Assembly (NCBI GenBank): GCA_001916005.1
Contig: MNRP01000053.1
Location: 1 to 26,803, forward strand
From: Clostridium sp. 26_22
Lineage (GTDB): Bacteria; Bacillota; Clostridia; TANB77; CAG-508
Direction: 5' to 3'
DNA length: 26,803 bases
Positions 5,715-13,233 of this stretch are shown here, piece after piece. Position 1 is the stretch's first letter. Each line of letters opens with the position of its first letter. A program made the position numbers and the translations under genes. The notes beneath the pieces are model-generated. The model did not search any database and was not told the DNA's origin. It was given only the letters and a program-made list of their open reading frames with translations.

Positions 5715-8555
5715 ATGAATGATAAAATAATAATAAAAGGAGCAAAGGAACATAACTTAAAAAACATAAATCTAGAAATACCAAGAGATAAAATGGTTGT
5801 AATAACAGGACTTTCAGGTTCTGGAAAATCATCTTTAGCTTTTGATACTTTGTATGCCGAAGGACAAAGAAGATATGTAGAAAGTTTGTCATCATATGCA
5901 AGACAATTTTTAGGAATAATGGAAAAGCCAGATGTTGAAACAATAGAAGGATTATCTCCAGCAATATCAATAGACCAAAAAACAACATCTAAAAATCCAC
6001 GTTCAACAGTTGGAACAGTAACAGAAATATATGACTATATTCGTTTGCTATATGCAAATATAGGAGTACCATATTGTCCAAATTGCGGTAAAAAAATTGA
6101 AAAACAATCAATAGACCAAATTGTTGATAATATTATGGAATTAGAAGAAGGTACAAAAATTCAAATATTAGCTCCAGTTGTTAGAGGCAGAAAAGGTGAA
6201 TTTGTAAAACAATTAGAAGGCTATCAAAAAGATGGATTTGTAAGAGCAAGAGTCGATGGTGAAATTTATGATTTATCAGATGAAATAAAATTAGATAAAA
6301 ATAAAAAACATGAAATCGAATTAGTGGTCGATAGATTAGTAATAAAACCAGAAATACGAAGTAGACTTACAGAATCAGTTGAAATAGCTTTAAAACACGC
6401 TGAAAATTTAGTACAAGTTAATATAATAACAAAAGAAGAAGACAAAACAGTTCTATATAGTTCAAATTATGCTTGTCCAGATTGTGGTTTTAGTTTTCCA
6501 GAAATAACACCAAGAATGTTTTCATTTAACAATCCATACGGAGCTTGCCCAACATGTATGGGAATAGGCTACCTAATGAAAATGGATGAAGATTTAATAG
6601 TACCAGATAAAAATAAAACTTTATATGATGGAATAAAAGCCTTTGGTGCAAGTACCATGAAAAAAGGCGATACAATGGCTAAAATGTATTTTGAAAGCAT
6701 AGCTAAACATTATGGGGTAGAAATCAAAGGAGTTCCAATAAAGAAATTGCCAAGATGGTTTTTAGAAAAAATTTTATATGGTACTGGAGAAGAAGAAATA
6801 GACTTTGAATATTCATCAGCAGCAGGTGTTAGAAAATTTACAGCACCATTTGAAGGAGTTTTACCAACTTTAGATAGACGTCATAGTGAAACACAATCAC
6901 AAGGAATGAGAAGTTTTTATGAAATGTATATGACAAATTCTCATTGCTATACTTGTAATGGTGCACGTTTGAAAAAAGAAGTATTATGTATAAAAATTAA
7001 TGGGAAAAACATAAATGAAGTAACAGACATGTCAATAAAAGCTTTGAAAGAATTTTTAAGTAATTTAGAATTAACAACAAAAGAAGCAATGATTGCAGAT
7101 ATGATTTTAAAAGAAATAAATAAAAGACTTCAATTTTTAATAGATGTAGGATTAGAATATTTAACATTATCTAGAAGTGCTGGAACATTATCAGGAGGAG
7201 AAGCTCAACGTATTCGTTTAGCAACACAAATTGGATCTGGACTTACAGGAGTTATGTATATTTTAGATGAACCAAGTATAGGTTTACATCAAAGAGATAA
7301 TGATAAATTAATTGCTACACTTAAAAAATTAAGAGATTTAGGAAATACTTTGTTAATAGTAGAACATGATGAAGATACAATGTATGCAGCAGACCAAATT
7401 ATAGATATTGGACCTGGTGCTGGTGTACATGGTGGAAAAGTTATGGCACAAGGAACAGCAGAAGAAGTAAAATTAGTTAAAGACTCTGTTACAGGACAAT
7501 ATTTAAGTGGAAGAAAGAAAATAGAAGTTCCAAAAACAAGAAGAAAACCTACAAAGTCAAAAGTAATAGAAGTAAAAAATGCAACAGAAAATAACTTAAA
7601 AAATATTAGTGTAAAATTTCCACTAGGAGTATTTACTTGTGTTACAGGAGTTTCAGGTTCAGGAAAATCCACTCTTGTAAATGAAGTATTATATAAAACA
7701 ATAGCAAAAGAATTAAATGGAGCTTCAGAAAAACCTGGTAAATGCAAAGAAATAAAAGGACTAGAAAACATAGATAAAATAATAAACATAGACCAATCAC
7801 CAATAGGAAGAACACCACGTTCAAATCCTGCAACATATACAGGTGTATTTGACTTAATAAGAGACATATTTGCTGGAACAAATGAAGCAAAATTACGTGG
7901 TTTCCAAAAAGGTAGATTTAGCTTCAATGTTGCAGGTGGAAGATGCGAAAGCTGTAATGGAGATGGAGTTCATAAAATAGAAATGCATTTCTTGCCAGAT
8001 GTGTATGTACCATGCGAAGTATGTAAAGGTAAAAGATATAATAGAGAAACACTAGAAGTAAAATATAAAGGAAAAAGTATCGCAGATGTATTAGATATGA
8101 CAGTTGAAGAATCACTAGAATTCTTTGATAAAATACCAAAAATAAAGCAAAAAATACAAACACTATATGATGTTGGACTTGGCTATATTAAACTAGGACA
8201 ACCATCAACAACTTTATCTGGAGGAGAAGCACAAAGAGTTAAACTTGCAACAGAACTTTCAAAAAGAGCAACAGGAAAAACTTTATACATTTTAGATGAG
8301 CCAACAACTGGTCTTCATATTGCTGATGTTCATAGATTAGTTGATATTTTACAAAGATTAGTTGATACTGGAAATACAATTATAGTTATTGAACATAATT
8401 TAGATTTAATAAAAACTTGCGATCATATTATTGATTTAGGTCCAGAAGGTGGAGATGGTGGAGGACAGGTTGTAACTGTTGGTACGCCGGAACAAATTTG
8501 TAAGAATGAGAAAAGCTATACTGGTAAGTTTTTGAAGAAATATTTGTCAGTATAA
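5715..8555 (+). CDS. uvrA: Excinuclease ABC subunit A
   Basis: UvrA is the damage-sensing ATPase of nucleotide excision repair; as a dimer it loads UvrB onto lesions. The 946-residue protein has full family length and the doubled ABC-ATPase layout. Walker A G-L-S-G-S-G-K-S lies at 32-39, with the first L-S-G-G-E-A-Q-R near 494. A second Walker A (G-V-S-G-S-G-K-S-T, about 645) and a second L-S-G-G-E-A-Q-R (about 836) follow, each signature with a nearby D-E-P. Zinc-binding pairs include C-P-N-C near 119, C-P-D-C and C-P-T-C around 253-281, and C-E-S-C with C-E-V-C after 740. The ATG has a GAGGGGGAA site. No uvrB or uvrC is nearby. I found no LexA box upstream, so SOS control is not evident. 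Confidence 0.98.
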   Translation: MNDKIIIKGAKEHNLKNINLEIPRDKMVVITGLSGSGKSSLAFDTLYAEGQRRYVESLSSYARQFLGIMEKPDVETIEGLSPAISIDQKTTSKNPRSTVGTVTEIYDYIRLLYANIGVPYCPNCGKKIEKQSIDQIVDNIMELEEGTKIQILAPVVRGRKGEFVKQLEGYQKDGFVRARVDGEIYDLSDEIKLDKNKKHEIELVVDRLVIKPEIRSRLTESVEIALKHAENLVQVNIITKEEDKTVLYSSNYACPDCGFSFPEITPRMFSFNNPYGACPTCMGIGYLMKMDEDLIVPDKNKTLYDGIKAFGASTMKKGDTMAKMYFESIAKHYGVEIKGVPIKKLPRWFLEKILYGTGEEEIDFEYSSAAGVRKFTAPFEGVLPTLDRRHSETQSQGMRSFYEMYMTNSHCYTCNGARLKKEVLCIKINGKNINEVTDMSIKALKEFLSNLELTTKEAMIADMILKEINKRLQFLIDVGLEYLTLSRSAGTLSGGEAQRIRLATQIGSGLTGVMYILDEPSIGLHQRDNDKLIATLKKLRDLGNTLLIVEHDEDTMYAADQIIDIGPGAGVHGGKVMAQGTAEEVKLVKDSVTGQYLSGRKKIEVPKTRRKPTKSKVIEVKNATENNLKNISVKFPLGVFTCVTGVSGSGKSTLVNEVLYKTIAKELNGASEKPGKCKEIKGLENIDKIINIDQSPIGRTPRSNPATYTGVFDLIRDIFAGTNEAKLRGFQKGRFSFNVAGGRCESCNGDGVHKIEMHFLPDVYVPCEVCKGKRYNRETLEVKYKGKSIADVLDMTVEESLEFFDKIPKIKQKIQTLYDVGLGYIKLGQPSTTLSGGEAQRVKLATELSKRATGKTLYILDEPTTGLHIADVHRLVDILQRLVDTGNTIIVIEHNLDLIKTCDHIIDLGPEGGDGGGQVVTVGTPEQICKNEKSYTGKFLKKYLSV

Positions 8556-8619
8556 ACTTTTACCGTAATGTATGACCATTGAAAATAATGTTACAGCGAT
8601 ATTACAACTTTTTTACAAT

Positions 8620-8670
8620 AGTATAACATTGGTGACTTTTATTGAAAGTGAAATTACCATATGTTATACT
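8620..8670 (+). promoter_or_regulatory. Promoter inside an imperfect inverted repeat
   Basis: TTGAAA (8642-8647) and TATACT (8665-8670) have a 17-base spacer. The right arm of an inverted repeat (8656-8670) covers the spacer end and the -10 box; its partner (8620-8633, AGTATAACATTGGT) is complementary apart from one extra base. Such a layout could be an operator. The promoter now drives only a broken gene. Confidence 0.5.
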
Positions 8671-8717
8671 ATTAGTTGTAGATAGCCAAAAAACAGAAGA
8701 AAAGGAGAAAAAATAAA

Positions 8718-9187
8718 ATGAAAAAATAGCAATACCTAGAACCCTTGCAGTTGTAAAGAGAGAAAACTACACTTTACAAAATAGAAAAAATATTTAACTT
8801 TAATAGAATTAAATAAATTAATAATATAAAAGATAGTAAATAATCATATATTTAAGCATTATTAGAAAAAATGTCTAATAAAAAGCAACAGATAATGCTT
8901 CAGGAATAATAGGATATGCAATAACAACAACCAATACAGAGCCAACAGAATTTACAGCAGTAACAAAAAACAAAGACTTTAATCAAACATATACAGGATA
9001 TAAACAAGGAACAACATATTACTTTAAAGCAGTAATATATGACGTAGCAGGAAACCAAGTATCTTCTACAGTAATAAGTGCAAAGACAAAGAATCCAACA
9101 GCAGGAGATATTTCATATACTCCAAGTGATTCAAGCTGGAAGGTTGATAATGTAAAATCAGCATTAGATTATTTCTTTAACAAATAA
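8718..9187 (+). pseudogene. Remnant of a surface protein gene with a fibronectin-III-like domain
   Basis: A good promoter and ribosome binding site (AAAGGAGAA) lead to ATG 8718, but the frame stops after three codons (M-K-K-stop). One extra A in the A-run would open K-I-A-I-P-R-T-L-A-V-V-K-R. After a noncoding stretch, 8882-9187 encodes about 100 residues ending at TAA. It includes D-N-A-S-G-I-I-G-Y-A and T-T-Y-Y-F-K-A-V-I-Y-D-V-A-G-N-Q, which resemble a fibronectin type III or Ig-like repeat of exported proteins. Its last 25 residues (D-I-S-Y-T-P-S then V-K-S-A-L-D-Y-F-F) match in style residues 38-59 of the next gene (D-V-S-Y-T-K-P then V-K-E-A-L-D-E-V-Y), so the two are probably relatives. 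I infer a decayed, internally deleted surface gene. Confidence 0.6.
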
Positions 9188-9199
9188 AAATAAATAAAA

Positions 9200-9236
9200 C
9201 TAAGAGAGACTTATCAATGATAAGAAACTTTCTTAG
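9200..9236 (+). other. Two-tier hairpin upstream of the lectin-like gene
   Basis: CTAAGA (9200-9205) pairs with TCTTAG (9231-9236), and inside it CTTATC (9210-9215) pairs with GATAAG (9219-9224) around a three-base loop. It lies between the pseudogene stop and the ribosome binding site at about 9254. No T-run follows on the + strand, so it is not an obvious terminator; it may shape the leader of the next gene. Confidence 0.4.
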
Positions 9237-9267
9237 AAAAAATAAAATATAAAAGGAGACACGAATA

Positions 9268-9966
9268 ATGAAAAATAACAAAAAAATAAAAACAACATTA
9301 ATAGTTTTAATAGTAATTCTAATATTAGTGTTATGCTTTAATGTTGGAGTATATGCAGCATATGCATTAGCTGCAACTGATGTGAGTTATACAAAACCAA
9401 ATGGAACTCAAACAAGTGTAAAAGAAGCATTAGATGAAGTTTATGCTAAAGTGCCAAAACACTCCATAGGAGATGAAGTAACTTATAAAGGTGAACCTTT
9501 TTTTGTCATAGCAGATAAAGGAACAACATATGAGTTATTAGCAAAATATGTTTTAAATTCTGCTGCAACAAAACAGGAAAATAAAAATACTGACTGTGCG
9601 TTTTCAACAAGTAATTATTGGAAAGATGAGACACTACCAACTAATAGTCCATACTTAAACTTAAATACATATTTAGCAGTACAAAATGATAAAGGAAGTG
9701 CAGTGTATAAAGCAAATAATTATGCCAAAAGTTTAGGAGCAATAGGTGGAAGATTGCTAACATATGGAGAAGTCTATAATTTAAAAGATAGTTATTCAGA
9801 CATAATATATGTGACTTATGGAGCATCAAAATATTATTGGCTTGGGTCTGCGGGCAGCGGCTATCGGCGTGTGGAGCGTGGATGGCTATGGCGACTTGGA
9901 CATCGACGGCTTCGCCCGCAGCAGCTACTACGGGGTTCGCCCAGTTATAGAAATCTACAAATCTGA
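9268..9966 (+). CDS. Membrane-anchored C-type-lectin-like protein, probable DGR target, frameshifted near its end
   Basis: The product has a basic start, one N-terminal membrane helix (about 8-28), a linker motif D-V-S-Y-T-K-P with V-K-E-A-L-D-E-V-Y (38-59), and an extracellular domain with G-G-R-L-L-T-Y-G-E-V and Y-Y-W-L-G-S-A near residues 170-195. This is the pattern of the C-type-lectin/formylglycine-enzyme-like fold used by DGR variable proteins. From about 9865 the frame turns into an unlikely Arg-rich tail. Skipping one base restores G-V-W-S-V-D-G-Y-G-D-L-D then Y-Y-G-V-R-P-V-I-E-I and a stop at 9971-9973, so the encoded C-terminus is shifted by one base. The start has an AAAGGAGA site. 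Likely role: variable ligand binding at the cell surface. The specific ligand is unknown. Confidence 0.75.
   Translation: MKNNKKIKTTLIVLIVILILVLCFNVGVYAAYALAATDVSYTKPNGTQTSVKEALDEVYAKVPKHSIGDEVTYKGEPFFVIADKGTTYELLAKYVLNSAATKQENKNTDCAFSTSNYWKDETLPTNSPYLNLNTYLAVQNDKGSAVYKANNYAKSLGAIGGRLLTYGEVYNLKDSYSDIIYVTYGASKYYWLGSAGSGYRRVERGWLWRLGHRRLRPQQLLRGSPSYRNLQI
9841..9946 (+). other. Probable variable region (VR) of a diversity-generating retroelement
   Basis: Of the 100 bases 9841-9940, 66 are G or C, against a strongly A/T-rich window. In the restored frame, the codons at likely variable positions are AGC, TAT, AGC, GAT, TAT, GAC, GAC, ATC, GAC, TTC, CGC, AGC, AGC, TAC and TAC. All end in C or T, as expected when AAC/AAT codons of a template are mutated at their adenines. 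The invariant-type ending G-V-R-P-V sits in the place typical of lectin-like VRs. Template repeat and reverse transcriptase are not in this window. Confidence 0.65.
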
Positions 9967-9973
9967 AATCTAA

Positions 9974-10085
9974 AAAGCGACTGAAAGAAGCTTTTGGCTA
10001 GGTGCTGATTTCTGGAAGAAATAGCACCTGCCCATAAATTTTGGGCAACTGTACCAAAATTTATGGTGCCGTAAGGCAAAAACAC
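9974..10085 (+). ncRNA. Dense hairpin cluster of unknown class after the lectin-like gene
   Basis: Consecutive stems can be read: AAAAGC with GCTTTT (about 9974-9997); a long stem GGC-T-AGGTGCT-G-ATTTCT with AGAAAT-AGCACCT-GCC (about 9998-10033, two one-base bulges); then either GCCCA/TGGGC, or an 11-bp perfect repeat CCATAAATTTT/AAAATTTATGG, which exclude each other; finally TGCC-GTAA-GGCA (about 10067-10078). No U-run follows, so it is not a plain terminator. It could be a DNA cruciform linked to DGR homing, a structured RNA, or the end of a mobile element. I do not recognise the class. Confidence 0.45.
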
Positions 10086-10150
10086 AATTCAATGCAGGTA
10101 TGACATTAGATTATGCAAATACATATGATTTCAAAATAACATTAAAATAG
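9990..10150 (+). pseudogene. Possible remnant of a second surface-protein C-terminus
   Basis: One frame reads S-F-W-L-G-A-D-F-W-K-K, a TAG, then about 40 open codons ending in F-N-A-G-M-T-L-D-Y-A-N-T-Y-D-F-K-I-T-L-K and TAG at 10148-10150. F-W-L-G-A resembles Y-W-L-G-S of the upstream gene, and the tail resembles a beta-rich repeat domain. It overlaps the hairpin cluster, so part of the similarity may be chance. The last 23 codons look the most gene-like. Confidence 0.3.
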
Positions 10151-10163
10151 TTTGGAAAATAAC

Positions 10164-10192
10164 TAGACAAAATGAATAAAAAGATATATAAT
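10164..10192 (+). promoter_or_regulatory. valS promoter
   Basis: TAGACA (10164-10169) and TATAAT (10187-10192) are 17 bases apart, directly ahead of the T-box leader. Confidence 0.75.
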
Positions 10193-10199
10193 GGTAACA

Positions 10200-10461
10200 T
10201 AATAAATAAAAAACAAAGAAAAAGAAAAGTACATTTAACACTAATTTAAAGAGAATAGAAGTCCTAGGCTGTAAACTTCTAAAATAAAGATAAATGGAAA
10301 GTAACTTTTGAGTTGATAATCCGAAAATAAACTTAAGATTATTCGTAATACTGCGTTAAAGTAAAATGAGATGTTATCAATTAATAAAAATAGATAATAA
10401 ATAAGGTGGTACCGTGAAAAAACTCGCCCTTATGCTAAGTAAGCATATTGGCGAGTTTTTT
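10200..10461 (+). promoter_or_regulatory. T-box riboswitch controlling valS
   Basis: The leader reads the charging state of a tRNA and lets transcription continue only when uncharged tRNA binds. The conserved T-box AAGGTGGTACCGTG is at 10403-10416. It is followed by a terminator whose 12-bp outer stem (10417-10428 with 10450-10461) encloses TATGCT/AGCATA and ends in a T-run. Upstream sequence (about 10250-10340) forms the stem I region; AGAAGT/ACTTCT pairs there around 10257-10280. By context the specifier should be a valine GUN codon, but I could not place it with confidence. Confidence 0.92.
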
Positions 10462-10465
10462 AATT
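10417..10465 (+). terminator. T-box attenuator terminator
   Basis: The stem AAAAAACTCGCC (10417-10428) pairs with GGCGAGTTTTTT (10450-10461), with an inner TATGCT/AGCATA helix. The T-box bases just upstream can pair into the competing antiterminator. Confidence 0.9.
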
Positions 10466-10496
10466 AGCCAAAAAGATTAAAGGAGGAAGATAAAAA

Positions 10497-13172
10497 ATGG
10501 AAAAAAAATTAAATGACAAATACAACCCACAGGATTTTGAAGAAAAATTATATCAAGAATGGGAAGAAAAAGGCTACTTTAAACCAAGCATGGACAAAAC
10601 AAAAGAAAGTTATTGCATAATGATGCCACCACCAAATGTAACAGGAAAATTACACATGGGACATGCATTAGATGATACAATACAAGACATCTTAATAAGA
10701 TTTAAGAGAATGCAAGGTTATAACACATTATGGCTTCCAGGTTCTGACCATGCAGCAATAGCAACAGAAGTAAAAGTTGTTGAAAAAATGAAAAAAGAAG
10801 AAGGATTAACAAAAGCAGACATTACAAGAGAACAATTTTTAGAAAGAGCATGGGCTTGGACTAAAGAATATGGTGGAACAATCCAAAAACAACAAAGAAG
10901 ATTAGGCTGTTCTTGTGATTGGGACAGAAATAGATTTACAATGGATGAAGGATTATCTGAAGCTGTTTTAGAACAATTCATCAAATTATATGAAAAAGGA
11001 CTAATCTATAAAGGCAAAAAAATGATAAACTGGTGTCCATCTTGCCATACAACAATTTCAGATGCAGAAGTTGAATATCAAGATGAACCATCTCATTTAT
11101 GGCATATAAAATACAAAATAGCTGGTGAACCAGATAAATACATTATAGTTGCAACAACAAGACCAGAAACAATGCTTGGAGACACAGCAGTTGCAGTACA
11201 TCCAGATGATGAAAGATATAAAGATTTAGTAGGTAAAAAATGTATTTTACCAATAATGAATAAAGAAATACCAATAATTTCAGATGAATTTGTAGAAAAA
11301 GAATTTGGAACAGGTTGTGTAAAAATTACACCAGCACATGATCCAAATGATTATCAAGCAGGATTAAGACATAACTTAGAAATTATAGAAGTATTTGATG
11401 ACAGTTCAATTATGGGAGATTTAGTTCCAGAATATAAAGGAATGCCTGCAATAGAAGCAAGAAAATTAATAGTAGAAAAATTACAAGAACTTGGAAATTT
11501 AGTTAAAATAGAAGATTATACTCATAATGTTGGAAAATGTTACAGATGTCATAGTACAATAGAACCAAGAATTTCAGAGCAATGGTTTGTATCAATGAAA
11601 GACTTAGCTAAAAGAGCAGCAGATGCAGTTAGAAATGATGAAGTAAAATTTGTACCAAAAAGATATGAAAAAATGTATTTTAACTGGTTAGATAATATTC
11701 AAGATTGGTGTATATCAAGACAATTATGGTGGGGACATAGAATACCAGTATATTATTGTGATGAATGTGGGCATATACATGCTTCAAAACAAATGCCAGA
11801 AAAATGTGAAAAATGTGGTTCAACAAAATTACATCAAGACCCAGATTCATTAGACACTTGGTTTAGTTCTGCATTATGGCCATTCTCAACATTAGGTTGG
11901 CCAAATACAGAATCAGAAGATTACAAAACATTCTACCCAACAAATGTATTAGTTACAGGCTATGACATAATAACATTCTGGGTATCAAGAATGATGACGC
12001 AAGGGCTAGAATTAACTGATAAAAATCCATTTAAAGATGTTGTAGTACATGGAATTGTAAGAGACTCACAAGGAAGAAAAATGTCAAAATCATTAGGAAA
12101 TGGTATTGACCCAATCGAAATAATTGACAAATATGGTGCAGATGCATTAAGATTTTCAGTTCTTTCTGGAACAACAATGGGAAATGATATTAGATATATG
12201 CCAGAAAAATTAGAACAAGCATCAAACTTTGCAAACAAAATTTGGAATGCTGCTAAATTTATAATAATGAACACACCAGATGAAGAAAAAGTAAAAAAAT
12301 TCCATGATGATTGGTATAATAATGGAACAAGCAAATATAATCAAGCTCTATTAACAATCGAAGATAAATGGATTTTAAATAAATTAGATAAATTAGTAGT
12401 CGATATTACAAGAAATATTGAAAATTATGATTTAGGAATTGCACTAGATAAAATATATAACTTTATTTGGAATGAATTCTGTGACTGGTATATCGAAATG
12501 GTAAAAACAAGAATTTACAGTGAAAATGAAGAAACAAAAGTAGCAGTAAGTGATATACTAAACTATGTATTTGGAACATCATTAAAACTACTACATCCAT
12601 TTATGCCATTTGTAACATCAGAAATTTATGACAAACTAGTAAAATACAATGAAGCAGATTTAATAGTATCAAACTGGCCAAATGTAAGAAGCAAATTTGC
12701 ATTTGATGAAGAAGAACAAACAGTAGAAAAAATAAAAGAAATCATTACAGAAATAAGAAATGTAAGAGCAAATATGAATATACATCCATCAAAAAAATCA
12801 GAGCTAATATTTGTAACACAAAAATATGAAAATGAAATCTGGGAAGCAAAAGACTTCATCTTAAAACTAGGGCTTGGAGAAAAAATAATAGTTCAAAAAG
12901 ATAAAGCAGGAATATTAGAAAATGCAATCAGCATATTAAAAGATGGAATTGAACTATATATGCCACTTGAAGATTTAGTAGATATGGAAGAAGAAAGAAA
13001 AAGACTAGAAGAAGAAAAAACAAGATTAGAAAGTGAAGTTGCAAGATGTGAGAAAATGCTTTCAAATCCAGGATTTGTAAACAAAGCACCAGAAAAGAAA
13101 ATACAAGAAGAAAAAGACAAATTAGAAAAATACAAAGAAATGCTTGCAAAAGTAGAAGAAAGATTAAAATAA
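10497..13172 (+). CDS. valS: Valyl-tRNA synthetase
   Basis: ValS charges tRNA-Val with valine and edits misactivated threonine. The 891-residue class I enzyme has P-P-P-N-V-T-G-K-L-H-M-G-H with the HIGH-type motif H-M-G-H at 53-56, and K-M-S-K-S at 528-532. An editing domain lies between them (T-T-R-P-E-T-M-L-G-D near 220). Cys pairs at about 180-183 (C-P-S-C) and 419-440 (C-D-E-C, C-E-K-C) look zinc-binding. The last 75 residues form the charged coiled coil usual for bacterial ValS. Length and motifs are complete. AGGAGG precedes the ATG. Expression is controlled by the T-box leader; a weak hairpin follows. Confidence 0.98.
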   Translation: MEKKLNDKYNPQDFEEKLYQEWEEKGYFKPSMDKTKESYCIMMPPPNVTGKLHMGHALDDTIQDILIRFKRMQGYNTLWLPGSDHAAIATEVKVVEKMKKEEGLTKADITREQFLERAWAWTKEYGGTIQKQQRRLGCSCDWDRNRFTMDEGLSEAVLEQFIKLYEKGLIYKGKKMINWCPSCHTTISDAEVEYQDEPSHLWHIKYKIAGEPDKYIIVATTRPETMLGDTAVAVHPDDERYKDLVGKKCILPIMNKEIPIISDEFVEKEFGTGCVKITPAHDPNDYQAGLRHNLEIIEVFDDSSIMGDLVPEYKGMPAIEARKLIVEKLQELGNLVKIEDYTHNVGKCYRCHSTIEPRISEQWFVSMKDLAKRAADAVRNDEVKFVPKRYEKMYFNWLDNIQDWCISRQLWWGHRIPVYYCDECGHIHASKQMPEKCEKCGSTKLHQDPDSLDTWFSSALWPFSTLGWPNTESEDYKTFYPTNVLVTGYDIITFWVSRMMTQGLELTDKNPFKDVVVHGIVRDSQGRKMSKSLGNGIDPIEIIDKYGADALRFSVLSGTTMGNDIRYMPEKLEQASNFANKIWNAAKFIIMNTPDEEKVKKFHDDWYNNGTSKYNQALLTIEDKWILNKLDKLVVDITRNIENYDLGIALDKIYNFIWNEFCDWYIEMVKTRIYSENEETKVAVSDILNYVFGTSLKLLHPFMPFVTSEIYDKLVKYNEADLIVSNWPNVRSKFAFDEEEQTVEKIKEIITEIRNVRANMNIHPSKKSELIFVTQKYENEIWEAKDFILKLGLGEKIIVQKDKAGILENAISILKDGIELYMPLEDLVDMEEERKRLEEEKTRLESEVARCEKMLSNPGFVNKAPEKKIQEEKDKLEKYKEMLAKVEERLK

Positions 13173-13180
13173 AACATTTT

Positions 13181-13210
13181 GGGGACAATTGAAAATATAG
13201 CAATGTCCCT
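13181..13210 (+). terminator. Weak hairpin after valS
   Basis: GGGACA (13182-13187) pairs with TGTCCC (13204-13209) over a 16-base loop, with only a short T4 a few bases later. It may partly end the valS transcript, so read-through into the next gene is possible. Confidence 0.4.
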
Positions 13211-13233
13211 AAAGTTTTAAAAGGAGATAAACT

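Noticed and set aside
7289..7927. A 212-codon minus-strand frame inside uvrA
   Set aside because: It overlaps the second ABC domain of an intact uvrA and has Ser/Phe/Leu-rich composition typical of an antisense shadow of A/T-rich coding DNA.
9974..10085. DGR template repeat directly after the variable region
   Set aside because: This segment shows no similarity to 9841-9946 and is not adenine-substituted relative to it, so it cannot be the template.
12893..13203. Minus-strand frames under the end of valS
   Set aside because: They are shadows of the Lys/Glu-rich coiled coil of ValS, which reads as Phe/Leu/Ser on the other strand.
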